Positions 17,019-24,777 of a stretch of 64,000 nucleotides of DNA are shown piece after piece. Under the pieces are notes generated by a model. The model was not told where the DNA came from, did no database searches, and worked only from the letters and a program-made list of their open reading frames with translations. Both the position numbers and the translations under genes were made by a program. How positions within the stretch are numbered: position 1 is the stretch's first letter; each line of letters opens with the position of its first letter. Origin of the DNA: a bacterium. GTDB taxonomy: Bacteria > UBA10199 > JAIBAG01. The stretch lies in NCBI GenBank assembly GCA_019695305.1, contig JAIBAG010000006.1, positions 1 through 64,000 on the forward strand, read 5' to 3'.

Positions 17019-17044
17019 TCACTTTTAGACAGAGGAAAAACTTT

Positions 17045-17308
17045 ATGAAAAAGAAAACAGTTGGCACTTTAGTTGCCACAGCCGCTTTTGGTTTAATGCT
17101 TGCCGGAAATGTTATGGCCACCGATGACCATGCTGCCGGAACCGAAACAACCGTTAAATGCAAAGGCGTTAACGAATGTAAAGGCCACGGAGCCTGCCAC
17201 AGCGCCACCAACAGTTGCGCCGGCAAAAACGAATGTAAAGGTAAAGGCTGGGTAAAAACAGCTACCGAAAAAGAATGTACCGATAAACACGGTACAGTTG
17301 AAAAGTAA
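17045..17308 (+). CDS. bufA: Bufferin-type RiPP precursor, BufA2-like periplasmic metallophore
   Basis: An 87-residue precursor with a signal peptide (residues 1-25, AAFGLMLAGNVMA) and six cysteines at 39, 45, 51, 58, 64 and 78 in the repeating context CKGVNECKGHGAC and SCAGKNECKGKGW, ending KECTDKHGTV. This pattern matches BufA2-type bufferins, whose cysteines are converted by a DUF692 multinuclear iron oxidase to thiooxazole-type heterocycles that bind copper in the periplasm. The two following genes encode exactly those partners (DUF692 and DUF2063), which makes the call strong. RBS AGAGGA. An intrinsic terminator follows within five bases. Confidence 0.88.
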   Translation: MKKKTVGTLVATAAFGLMLAGNVMATDDHAAGTETTVKCKGVNECKGHGACHSATNSCAGKNECKGKGWVKTATEKECTDKHGTVEK

Positions 17309-17312
17309 GACA

Positions 17313-17340
17313 AAAAAACCCCTCGCAAGAGGGGTTTTTT
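17313..17340 (+). terminator. Intrinsic terminator / attenuator between bufA and bufB
   Basis: CCCCTC (17319-17324), loop GCAA, GAGGGG (17329-17334) and six T; the flanking A6 extends the stem. It stands between the precursor gene and the oxidase gene, whose ATG is only seven bases after the T run. The GAGGGG of the stem is the only Shine-Dalgarno-like sequence in front of bufB. Confidence 0.9.
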
Positions 17341-17347
17341 ATTTCCT

Positions 17348-18199
17348 ATGAATTTTCCCTTTTTAGGTTTTGGCTTAGGTCTCCGCCCCAAGCATTATCC
17401 CACCATCACAACCCACTGGCCCAAGGTGGATTGGTTTGAAGCTTTATCTGAAAACTACATGATCCCGGGTGGACAACCCCTTTATTACTTAGATCAAATC
17501 GCTGCACGCTATCCTATAGTTCTCCACGGCGTGTCGATGTCCCTAGGCTCGGCTGACCCCATCAACAGAAAACATTTAAATGAATTAAAAAAACTGATGG
17601 CGCGTACCAAGGCTCGTTGGGTGTCCGATCACCTGTGCTGGACCGGTATTCAGAAACAAAACTCGCACGATCTTTTACCCTTGCCCTATACCGATGAAGC
17701 GCTCCACAATATTGTTTCCAAAATAAAACAAGTTCAAAACGAATTAGGGCAAGCTATTTTGGTAGAAAATGTTTCCAGCTATTTGGAATATACCCATTCC
17801 CATATTACCGAATGGGATTTTTTAAAGTTAGTCGCCCAAGAATCGGGTTGTTACCTCTTGCTCGATATTAACAATATTTATGTGAGTGCTAAAAATCACA
17901 ATTTTGATGCTGTAACGTATATAAATGCCATCCCTCAGGATAAGGTAAAACAGTTTCATCTGGCAGGTCATAGCAATTTAAAATCATTTTTACTCGATAC
18001 GCACGATCACGCGGTTAAAAAATCGGTATGGGAACTTTATCGTTACGCTTTAAAACGCTTTGGCCCCGTATCCACCATGATTGAACGAGACGATAAAATT
18101 CCAGCATTTGAAAAGCTTTTTGAAGAATTACAAATTGCAAAAAGGATTTATGAGGACGAGTTTACAAAAAACCCAAAATCTTATCTGGCGGCTTCTTAA
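17348..18199 (+). CDS. bufB: DUF692 multinuclear non-haem iron-dependent oxidase (MNIO), BufB
   Basis: A 283-residue TIM-barrel enzyme that modifies cysteines of the bufferin precursor. Family metal-site positions are present: H60 (LHGVSMSLGS), D94-H95 (SDHLCW), H107 (HDLLPLPYT), E140-N141 (LVENVSSY), D173 with INNIYV, H204/H208 (FHLAGH), TDHAV-type histidines near 219-221 and the IERDD segment near 250. The start (MNFPFLGFGLGLR) is typical of the family. It overlaps bufC by 50 bases. Iron content and the exact modification are inferred from the characterised Caulobacter bufferin systems. Confidence 0.92.
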   Translation: MNFPFLGFGLGLRPKHYPTITTHWPKVDWFEALSENYMIPGGQPLYYLDQIAARYPIVLHGVSMSLGSADPINRKHLNELKKLMARTKARWVSDHLCWTGIQKQNSHDLLPLPYTDEALHNIVSKIKQVQNELGQAILVENVSSYLEYTHSHITEWDFLKLVAQESGCYLLLDINNIYVSAKNHNFDAVTYINAIPQDKVKQFHLAGHSNLKSFLLDTHDHAVKKSVWELYRYALKRFGPVSTMIERDDKIPAFEKLFEELQIAKRIYEDEFTKNPKSYLAAS

Positions 18200-18947
18200 A
18201 GAACCCGAAGGAGTTGCAAAAGCTCTTAAGCGGAAAAAGATTTCTCTGCCCATTAAAGCGGGTAAAAAGCTCACCAGCGTGGAGCGATTGGATATTTATG
18301 CCAATATGTATTTTTTTAGAATCCGCGACGCCTTGATGAGTGATTACAAAGCGTGTTATCACGTGCTTGGCCATGACACCTTTCATAATCTGATTACCGA
18401 TTACTTGCAAAAAAACCCATCCCGTTATTATTCGCTGCGTTTCACGGGAGAAAAGCTGGCCACTTTTTTAAAAAAACATCCCCTATCAAAAAAACACCCC
18501 TATAGTTCAGATTTAGCTTCTCTTGAATGGGCACTGCTTGATTCGTTTGACGCTGCCGATGACAAACCTCTTACCATGGAAGATCTAAAAGCTTACACGC
18601 CAGATTCATGGGCCAATGCAACACTCACCACAAGCCCTTCGGTCATACTTATAAAATCGGCCTGGCCTCTCAAAATGATTTATGAGGCAGGCATAAAAAA
18701 GAAAAAATTGGGAAAAATAAAAAAGGAAGAAACGTATATCTGCGTATGGCGACAAGACTTTAAAGTTTATTATAGAACTCTTTCCAAAACAGAAGCAGGC
18801 CTTCTTAATAAACTTAAAAAAGAAATTACCGCCGGAGAACTTTCTCAAAAAATAGCCAAAACAGTGAAAACAGATGAAGCCCCACAAGAAATCGCCCGTT
18901 ATTTTAAAAAATGGATGCAAGCTGGACTTATCCTGAAACAATCGTAA
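18150..18947 (+). CDS. bufC: DUF2063 protein, BufC (precursor-recognition partner of the MNIO)
   Basis: A 265-residue protein. The N-terminal part (about 1-95) matches DUF2063 (SVERLDIYANMYFFRIRDALMSDY, HDTFHNLITDYLQKNPSRYYSLRF), the partner that recruits the RiPP leader or precursor to the DUF692 oxidase. The C-terminal half (about 130-265) is a winged-helix-like, lysine-rich domain. ATG at 18150 with AAAAAGGA five to six bases upstream, inside the bufB gene; the longer open frame to 18081 is not supported. Its 3' end overlaps the convergent SAM hydrolase gene by 20 bases. Confidence 0.88.
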   Translation: MRTSLQKTQNLIWRLLKEPEGVAKALKRKKISLPIKAGKKLTSVERLDIYANMYFFRIRDALMSDYKACYHVLGHDTFHNLITDYLQKNPSRYYSLRFTGEKLATFLKKHPLSKKHPYSSDLASLEWALLDSFDAADDKPLTMEDLKAYTPDSWANATLTTSPSVILIKSAWPLKMIYEAGIKKKKLGKIKKEETYICVWRQDFKVYYRTLSKTEAGLLNKLKKEITAGELSQKIAKTVKTDEAPQEIARYFKKWMQAGLILKQS

Positions 18948-19713
18948 CCTTATCCCCTACTTTTAATTTCCAAAGCGTAGCCAGATTCGCCTTAAAGCGT
19001 GCCATTTCAAGCAAGCCATGGCTGCTAAAAACCATCACGGGTTTTCCAACGGGTACTTGCGAATAGGTTTGATGAAGTATAGAAAACTTTTTGTTTTTAA
19101 CCGTTACCGTAAATTTCTTTTTTAACAAAGCGATAGCTGCCGCTTTGGGAATACTCGTCATGCAATTTCCAAACTTATCAATATACACAATACGCCCGCT
19201 TACTTTTTGTTTGGAAATTTGATTCTGATAAAGATCAAGTACAACAGGCTTTTTAATTTTTGTTCCAATACGAGACGGTTTTACACCTTTAGCCAAATGC
19301 GCAGCAACAGGACAGAATAAATCACGACCATGAAAGGTAGAGCTTAAAGCCCTGGGAAAATATTTTTTATTAGTTATTTCATATACCGTTACTTTTTTAC
19401 TTTGGAGGTAAACAAGACTAAACAATCCATTATCGGGCCCCACAAAAAAATGCCCATCGGCCTCCACAATAATAGGTTTACGGCTACTCCCTACTCCCGG
19501 ATCCACAACTCCTACATGCACTGTACCTTGAGGATAAGTGCGGGTAGCAACTCCCAGTACAAAAGCACCATCGGCAATATTATAGGAAGCAATATGGTGT
19601 GAAATGTCGGCAATAACAGCTTTTGGATAGGTGCTGTAAACAGCTCCATGCAAAGAACCCACGTAGGCATCTTGAGTGCCAAAATCGCTTGTGAGTGTAA
19701 CAAGGCCTTTCAT
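18928..19713 (-). CDS. SAM hydroxide adenosyltransferase (DUF62 / chlorinase-fluorinase family)
   Basis: A 261-residue protein with TLTSDFGTQDAYVGSLHG, VVDPGVGSSRKPI, GPDNGLFSLV and the C-terminal FGNCMTS segment. Relatives hydrolyse S-adenosylmethionine to adenosine and methionine; dedicated halogenases need extra loop residues that I cannot verify here, so the hydrolase role is more likely. It starts with ATG overlapping the stop of the phosphatidyltransferase gene (ATGA), hence a two-gene operon. Converges on bufC. Confidence 0.88.
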   Translation of the reverse strand: MKGLVTLTSDFGTQDAYVGSLHGAVYSTYPKAVIADISHHIASYNIADGAFVLGVATRTYPQGTVHVGVVDPGVGSSRKPIIVEADGHFFVGPDNGLFSLVYLQSKKVTVYEITNKKYFPRALSSTFHGRDLFCPVAAHLAKGVKPSRIGTKIKKPVVLDLYQNQISKQKVSGRIVYIDKFGNCMTSIPKAAAIALLKKKFTVTVKNKKFSILHQTYSQVPVGKPVMVFSSHGLLEMARFKANLATLWKLKVGDKVTIVSG

Positions 19714-20576
19714 GTTATTGTGTCTTTAATCTGCTTTACAGCTTTGCCCCAACGATATTCTAAACTAAAATACCAAAGATTTAACGGCACCAAAATATAA
19801 ATAAAAATAGCTATTAGAGGATACGGCGAAAAAGCCATACATAATACACCTATTAATAGCGCTGTGTTGTGATGACTCTCCCCCATCCAGGTCCAGGAAC
19901 GCATCATGGGTTCTAAAACTTCTTTTATTTTTTCGCGCGCCTCGGGTGAATAAGCCACATGTCGGGTTTGTGCCATGGAATCATTTACAAAGTAAAGTTG
20001 AATAAACATACACATGCCCAAAAAGGTCCCCACCACATCCCATTTTTGGGCCGATTGTTTGATAATACGCCGAGCATCATCCTGATTCATGGGCGTTTCA
20101 GGCTGATCTGCCAAAAAACCTTGGTATAAAATTTTAGCAGCATCATAACGCCAGCAATGAATAGCCACACCCGCTCCCGACACAATCATCAAATACAATA
20201 CCGGCAAGTTGTGCGCCTGAAAATAGCCCGAAAAATAAATACCCAGCCAATAGGAGAGTACCCAAAAGAAATCACAAGCGCCATCTACAATACGACCTAA
20301 CGGACTTGTTTGTCCGGTAAGACGAGCTACCTGCCCATCGGAACAATCAAACACAATAGTAAGCATCACCAAAAGTGCCGATAGAATAAAATGATGCCTT
20401 AAAACCATGTAAGCTGCCAAAAAACCGGTAAGCATACTCAGCGTACTGATTTGATTGGGCGAAAATTTAAGTTTAATAAAAAGAGGCACCAAAAAATGGG
20501 CCACCCTACGGTAAAAGTAATAATCTAGCCATTCTTCCACCGAACGGGGTTTAAGCGATTTTTCAAAATTGGTCAT
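19710..20576 (-). CDS. CDP-alcohol phosphatidyltransferase family protein
   Basis: A 288-residue membrane enzyme with the signature D77-CSDGQVAR and downstream G...D...D (SPLGRIVDGACDFF), followed by four to five hydrophobic segments. It transfers a phosphatidyl or phospho-alcohol group from a CDP-activated donor. The substrate is not clear: a roughly 70-residue charged loop (about 150-215, MNQDDARRIIKQSAQKWD onward) between helices is longer than in phosphatidylserine or phosphatidylglycerol-phosphate synthases. Divergent from yqgE with 55 bases between. Confidence 0.85.
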   Translation of the reverse strand: MTNFEKSLKPRSVEEWLDYYFYRRVAHFLVPLFIKLKFSPNQISTLSMLTGFLAAYMVLRHHFILSALLVMLTIVFDCSDGQVARLTGQTSPLGRIVDGACDFFWVLSYWLGIYFSGYFQAHNLPVLYLMIVSGAGVAIHCWRYDAAKILYQGFLADQPETPMNQDDARRIIKQSAQKWDVVGTFLGMCMFIQLYFVNDSMAQTRHVAYSPEAREKIKEVLEPMMRSWTWMGESHHNTALLIGVLCMAFSPYPLIAIFIYILVPLNLWYFSLEYRWGKAVKQIKDTIT

Positions 20577-20631
20577 AATGAGGAATTAAAAAATACTTGT
20601 TTTTACACATTTAAGTGCTACTTTTACCCGA

Positions 20632-21180
20632 ATGATTACGGAAAATCCATGCTTTTTAGTGGCCATGCCTCAATTGATGGATCCCAATTTCGTAAAAAGT
20701 GTTGTTATCATGATTCATCAAGCTAGTGATGGCGCCATGGGACTTGCCATTAATAATGCCTTCCCTGATTTATCCGTCGACCGCTTTGCGCGCACACAGG
20801 GAATGGAATATCATCCTTCATTTATTGATGTGCCGGTGTATTGTGGAGGACCTGTACAACCTGAAAGTGGCTGGATTTTGCACACCAATGACACTCTTGA
20901 AGAAAAGCAAAAAATTGCTGACGGACTTTATTTTAGTGTTACCAAAGAATCGTTAGAAAAACTTTTACAAGAAGAAGGAAAACCCTTTAAACTCATTTTA
21001 GGCTATGCCGGATGGGATGCAGGACAACTTAAACAAGAAATGATTGATGGCTCTTGGATTACAGCCCCCATCAACACCACTCATTTATTTAAAACCAATC
21101 CTGACGAGGTTTGGAAAAACGTTTTAACCGATATGGGAATTAACCCTGCCAATTTGTTGATTGGCGGCGGCGTTCACTAA
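20632..21180 (+). CDS. YqgE/AlgH family protein (DUF179)
   Basis: A 182-residue protein with the family marks LVAMPQLMDPNFVKSVV, GAMGLAINNA, VYCGGPVQPESGWILH, and LGYAGWDAGQLKQEM. The function is not firmly known. Begins at ATG 20632, five bases after a CCCG; no clear RBS. First of a run of plus-strand genes ending at 24342. Confidence 0.92.
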   Translation: MITENPCFLVAMPQLMDPNFVKSVVIMIHQASDGAMGLAINNAFPDLSVDRFARTQGMEYHPSFIDVPVYCGGPVQPESGWILHTNDTLEEKQKIADGLYFSVTKESLEKLLQEEGKPFKLILGYAGWDAGQLKQEMIDGSWITAPINTTHLFKTNPDEVWKNVLTDMGINPANLLIGGGVH

Positions 21181-21203
21181 TTCATTAATTAATGGAGAAT
21201 GAC

Positions 21204-21788
21204 ATGAAAACTAAACTCTTATCATTTTTAGGCCTGCTTATTTTATTAAATCTTAATGCGTGCGGCTATAATAGCCTGGTATCAGCCGATGAAGCCGTAT
21301 CAGGAAGTTGGGCTCAGGTTGAAAATGTCTATCAAAGACGAGCCGATCTTATTCCTAATTTGGTAGAAACAGTGAAAGGTTATGCTTCTCACGAAAAAGA
21401 AACTTTGGAAGGTGTTATTGAGGCCCGCTCCAATTTAACCAAAATCAATCTCACAGCTGAAGACTTGGACAACCCCGAAAAAATGGCACGTTTTCAGGAA
21501 GCTCAAAATCAAATCACGTCTGCTTTAAGTAAGCTTATGCTTCTTAAAGAAAGTTATCCCGATTTAAAAGCAAACCAAAACTTTTTAGCATTGCAAAGTC
21601 AATTGGAAGGCACCGAAAATCGCATTGCCGTAGAACGCCAACGTTTTAACGAAGCTTCACAATATTACAACACCTTACGCCGTAAATTTCCCACGGTATT
21701 AATTGCCAAAATGTTCGATTTTAAAGAAAAAGCTTATTTTAAATCGGACGCAGGTAGTGAAAAAGCTCCTACGGTGAAGTTTAACTGA
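21204..21788 (+). CDS. LemA family lipoprotein
   Basis: A 194-residue LemA protein. The N-terminus is a lipoprotein signal (LLILLNLNAC, Cys near residue 20), then the coiled family core SWAQVENVYQRRADLIPNLV, ETVKGYASHEKETL, EGTENRIAVERQRFNEA and YYNTLRRKFPTVL. The ATG at 21204 has GGAGA at good spacing, preferred over the ATG at 21192 that overlaps that RBS. Located directly before two TPM-domain genes, the typical LemA-TPM arrangement of unknown envelope function. Confidence 0.93.
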   Translation: MKTKLLSFLGLLILLNLNACGYNSLVSADEAVSGSWAQVENVYQRRADLIPNLVETVKGYASHEKETLEGVIEARSNLTKINLTAEDLDNPEKMARFQEAQNQITSALSKLMLLKESYPDLKANQNFLALQSQLEGTENRIAVERQRFNEASQYYNTLRRKFPTVLIAKMFDFKEKAYFKSDAGSEKAPTVKFN

Positions 21789-21799
21789 TTGCTACAGAG

Positions 21800-21827
21800 G
21801 TAGGGGCATGGCGTTTCATGCCCCTAC
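21800..21827. repeat. Perfect 11-bp hairpin (GTAGGGGCATG ... CATGCCCCTAC)
   Basis: Eleven-base perfect stem with a six-base loop between lemA and the first TPM gene. The sequence type (GGGGCATG...CATGCCCC) recurs in many unrelated bacterial genomes as a short mobile palindrome. No T tract follows, so it is not a simple terminator. Confidence 0.75.
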
Positions 21828-21836
21828 AGGCAACGC

Positions 21837-22622
21837 ATGAGAATTGTTTATCTTGCCATCTGTTTCATTCTTTTTTCCGTCGCCTCTTCCGCGTTAGAAA
21901 TTCCCTCTCGTCCCACTGGTTATGTATCCGATTTTGCTGGCATCCTCTCTTTTAGCGACAGGCAGCAAATTGAAACTGTATTAAGGAGCCACGAGCAAAG
22001 TACATCCAATCAAATTGCTGTGGCTATTTTTAACAGCTTAGAGGGAGAAAGCCTGGAAGACTTTTCTATTCGTTTGGCCGACACCTGGAAAATTGGCCAA
22101 CAAGGCAAAAACAACGGAGTGATCCTCCTCATTTTTACAGAAGATCGCAAAATACGCATTGAAGTAGGTTATGGTTTAGAACCTTATTTAACCGACGCTC
22201 TCTCCGATCAAATTATCCGTAATGTAATAGCACCTCAATTTAAACAGGGAAAATACGCCCAGGGAATTTTAAACGGCGTCAATAGTATCATGGCAATAGT
22301 AGGTGGCGATACAACCGGCTTTACACCCTCACCCTCCCAGCATTCACACAAAAAAAATAATGGCGACTTTGGCATTATTATTTTGATTTTAGTTTTAGGA
22401 GCGCTTATCGACTTTTTACGTTATACTTTTTATTTTATAAGCAACCGTGCTTATCATAATCGTTACAGTGTGCTGGAATGGTTTTTTAGATTTTCGATAC
22501 TCTTGTTTATCTTAAAAATTCTAGCTTCAAGCCGTCATTCGGGAGGCTCACGCAGCAGCAGTGGTGGTTTTAGCGGAGGTGGTGGACGATTTGGTGGCGG
22601 TGGCGCTAGCGGAGGATGGTAA
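21837..22622 (+). CDS. TPM-domain membrane protein (YgcG family)
   Basis: A 261-residue protein: signal peptide (to about residue 19), TPM domain (about 25-155, GYVSDFAGILSFSDRQQIET, GVILLIFTEDRKIRIEVGYG, and LTDALSDQIIRNVIAPQFK), a linker, two hydrophobic helices, and a serine/glycine-rich tail ending SGGGGRFGGGGASGGW. The architecture is that of YgcG-like proteins next to LemA. The ATG follows a hairpin; no RBS is evident. Confidence 0.9.
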   Translation: MRIVYLAICFILFSVASSALEIPSRPTGYVSDFAGILSFSDRQQIETVLRSHEQSTSNQIAVAIFNSLEGESLEDFSIRLADTWKIGQQGKNNGVILLIFTEDRKIRIEVGYGLEPYLTDALSDQIIRNVIAPQFKQGKYAQGILNGVNSIMAIVGGDTTGFTPSPSQHSHKKNNGDFGIIILILVLGALIDFLRYTFYFISNRAYHNRYSVLEWFFRFSILLFILKILASSRHSGGSRSSSGGFSGGGGRFGGGGASGGW

Positions 22623-23072
22623 ATGTTTGAACGATCTAAAAGCCCCTCCTTCTTTTTTTCAAAAAAGGAACGGGAAACTATTATAAATAAAATTAAGCAC
22701 GCCGAACTCAAAACATCGGGCGAAATTCGTGTACATGTAACAGGCAAAAAACCGGATGATCTATACGCATATGCTATAAAACTTTTTGAAGAGATGGGCA
22801 TGACCGCCACACAGAAACGTAATGGCGTATTAATTGTTCTGGCGTCTAAATTGAATCACTTTACAATAATTGGGGACGAAGGCATTAATAATGTTGTCCC
22901 TCAAAATTTTTGGCAGGATGTAGTAGAAAGTGTTACACCACACTTTAAACAAAACTTTTTTGCTCAAGGTTTGTGTATTGGCATTGAGCAAATTGGCAAT
23001 AAACTAATTCAGTATTTCCCATACGAAAAACAGGATGTGGATGAATTGAGTAATGAAATTACTTATTCATAG
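22623..23072 (+). CDS. TPM-domain protein (second copy, soluble)
   Basis: A 149-residue TPM (TLP18.3/Psb32/MOLO-1) domain protein without signal peptide: FFSKKERETIINKIKHAELKT, SGEIRVHV, KRNGVLIVLASKLNHFTIIG and VVPQNFWQDVVESVTPHFK. It begins with the ATG directly after the stop of the preceding TPM gene, so coupled translation is likely. Together with LemA and the larger TPM protein it forms a conserved three-gene set. Confidence 0.88.
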   Translation: MFERSKSPSFFFSKKERETIINKIKHAELKTSGEIRVHVTGKKPDDLYAYAIKLFEEMGMTATQKRNGVLIVLASKLNHFTIIGDEGINNVVPQNFWQDVVESVTPHFKQNFFAQGLCIGIEQIGNKLIQYFPYEKQDVDELSNEITYS

Positions 23073-23107
23073 ATAGCCATCCACACAAAAAGAAATAAGA
23101 GGTTTTT

Positions 23108-23515
23108 ATGGTAAACATGAGTTTAGAATATAAAGGTGATTTAGAAGTAAAACTCACGCACGGCCCTTCAGGTACCATCGTGCACACCGATGCCCCAGTG
23201 GATAATCAGGGACGCGGCCGCAACTTTTCACCTACAGATCTTTGTAGCGCTTCGCTTGCCTCGTGCATGATGACCATCATGGGCATTTTGGCCAAACGTG
23301 AAAACTGGGACTTAACGGGCACCACCTGCTCCATTACAAAAGAGATGACACCTCCCCCACGCCGTATTGCTCGTATAGGGTTAGAATTTACCTTTCTCAC
23401 CTCATTTGCTCCAGATAACCGTAAAAAACTGGAAAATGCCGCTAAAACTTGTCCGGTAAGTTTGTCACTCCATCCCGATGTAGTGGTAGACTTAAAATTT
23501 AATTATAAGGAATGA
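23108..23515 (+). CDS. OsmC family protein
   Basis: A 135-residue OsmC/Ohr-type protein with NFSPTDLCSASLASCMMTIM and AKTCPVSLSLHPDV, giving the two conserved cysteines (in LASCMMT and KTCPVS) used in peroxide reduction. GTI near residue 23 and the RIARIGLEFTF strand fit the family. RBS AAGAGG. Its last codons overlap the next gene (ATGA). Confidence 0.93.
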   Translation: MVNMSLEYKGDLEVKLTHGPSGTIVHTDAPVDNQGRGRNFSPTDLCSASLASCMMTIMGILAKRENWDLTGTTCSITKEMTPPPRRIARIGLEFTFLTSFAPDNRKKLENAAKTCPVSLSLHPDVVVDLKFNYKE

Positions 23516-24342
23516 TTTCAATTGCCCTCATCGGCTTAGGCTCTGCTGGCCGCTCGCGACTTAAAGCTGTAAACGAAAATCCTAATTTTCAATTGGCCGG
23601 TATTGCCTCCCGTCGCTCAGAACTGCAAACCATCACTTGGGATGAAGTTTTAAAACGAGATGATATAAAAGCCGTGGCCATTTCTACCGAAAACACCCAA
23701 CATGCTTTGCTGGTAAAAGAAGCTCTTACTCACAATAAACATGTTCTCTGTGATTATCCTTTAGCCTTTACAGCAAGTGAAGCCTCTTCTCTTTATCAAT
23801 TAGCCGGCGAAAAGAAACGCATTCTTCATACCGAACACATTGGGCTTTTAACCAAAGCGCATCTTCAAGCCAAAAACGATCTTCAAACGATGGGTGTCTT
23901 TTTAAACGGCTCCATTCGTTTTACCGCTGGATGGAATACTAAATTGGCAGACCCTGCCTACACTGGTCCCCTCCCTTTTTTAGCACTATCCAGACTTGTT
24001 CAAGCCGCCGAACTGCTGGGAGACCTTCAAATTGTAAAGCATAAATTTATTTGTAATTCAAATACTTATAAGCTAAAAATTGAATTAAAAGTTGAACCGT
24101 CTGGCAACATCTTATTATTTGAAGAACATCGCGCCGAAAACCTCCCTCGCTTGCGTCGTTTTGAATTTACTATGGAACAAGGCCCCCTGACGATGAAAGC
24201 AGGAGTAGGCAACGAGAACTTATTTGGACAAGATTTAGCCTGGTTTTATGAGCGTATCACCCATCAAAAACCCTGCTATTATAATGAGAGTAGAATGATA
24301 AAAGTCATTGGGCAATTAGAACACATTAAGACTGAAGCATAA
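23512..24342 (+). CDS. Gfo/Idh/MocA-fold oxidoreductase resembling biliverdin reductase
   Basis: A 276-residue protein with an N-terminal Rossmann fold (ALIGLGSAGRSRLKAV) and HNKHVLCDYPLAFTASEA. The C-terminal half matches the biliverdin reductase pattern: RILHTEHIGLL, LNGSIRFTAGW, LPFLALSRLVQAAELLGDLQ and VGNENLFGQDL, equivalent to the EEH, GSLLFTA, GISRLTWLVSLFGEL and GVNKNIFLKDQ segments of animal BVR. Reduction of biliverdin to bilirubin is thus plausible, but no haem oxygenase gene lies in the window, and a sugar dehydrogenase-like role cannot be excluded. Coupled by ATGA to osmC. Confidence 0.65.
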   Translation: MISIALIGLGSAGRSRLKAVNENPNFQLAGIASRRSELQTITWDEVLKRDDIKAVAISTENTQHALLVKEALTHNKHVLCDYPLAFTASEASSLYQLAGEKKRILHTEHIGLLTKAHLQAKNDLQTMGVFLNGSIRFTAGWNTKLADPAYTGPLPFLALSRLVQAAELLGDLQIVKHKFICNSNTYKLKIELKVEPSGNILLFEEHRAENLPRLRRFEFTMEQGPLTMKAGVGNENLFGQDLAWFYERITHQKPCYYNESRMIKVIGQLEHIKTEA

Positions 24343-24640
24343 CCCAAATATCATCCCCCTCTACCATCACTGGATAACTTTTTACGCATAATTCAGGAAC
24401 GCTAGGATTTTGCCCATCACTTACCTTAAATTGCCATCCATGAAAGGGACAAATCACCACCCCATCACGCACTTCACCCCCTGCCAAGGGAGCCCCTTGA
24501 TGCGGACATACATTATCAATAGCATAGAAATGGCCTTCATGACGAAAAATAGCAATTTCGTCATTACCCACTAAAAAAGCCTTCCCTTCCTTGACAGGCA
24601 CATCGTTTGTTTTACATATTTTTATTTTATCGAAGCTCAT
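24326..24640 (-). CDS. Rieske [2Fe-2S] protein (NirD/ferredoxin-like)
   Basis: A 104-residue single-domain Rieske protein with both cluster motifs: CPHQGAPLAGG (C-x-H) and CPFHGWQF (C-x-x-H). Small soluble proteins of this kind are NirD-like subunits or electron carriers for oxygenases. No partner oxygenase or nitrite reductase is in view. ATG at 24640 with AGGA just upstream; its 3' end overlaps the convergent biliverdin-reductase-like gene by 17 bases. Confidence 0.92.
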   Translation of the reverse strand: MSFDKIKICKTNDVPVKEGKAFLVGNDEIAIFRHEGHFYAIDNVCPHQGAPLAGGEVRDGVVICPFHGWQFKVSDGQNPSVPELCVKSYPVMVEGDDIWVMLQS

Positions 24641-24738
24641 CCTGTCCTTTTTTGCCGGATACTTTTTTCCAGGTTACCTCTTTTTATATAAGTTAGGTTT
24701 TTAACCCTACTATAAATCAACTAGTTACAAAACATTTT

Positions 24739-24755
24739 TTGGCATCTTCTTTGCT
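24739..24755 (+). promoter_or_regulatory. Sigma-54-type promoter candidate (TTGGCA N6 TTGCT)
   Basis: TTGGCA (24739-24744) and TTGCT (24751-24755) have the exact GG-N10-GC spacing of -24/-12 elements. It lies 22 bases before the ATG of the secreted protein. No enhancer or activator gene is seen nearby. Confidence 0.5.
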
Positions 24756-24777
24756 CTCTTTATAGCAATTCTAAGCT

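Noticed and set aside
18928-19713. Fluorinase or chlorinase for halogenated metabolites
   Set aside because: The family is dominated by SAM hydrolases, and halogenase-specific loops could not be recognised; no halometabolite genes nearby.
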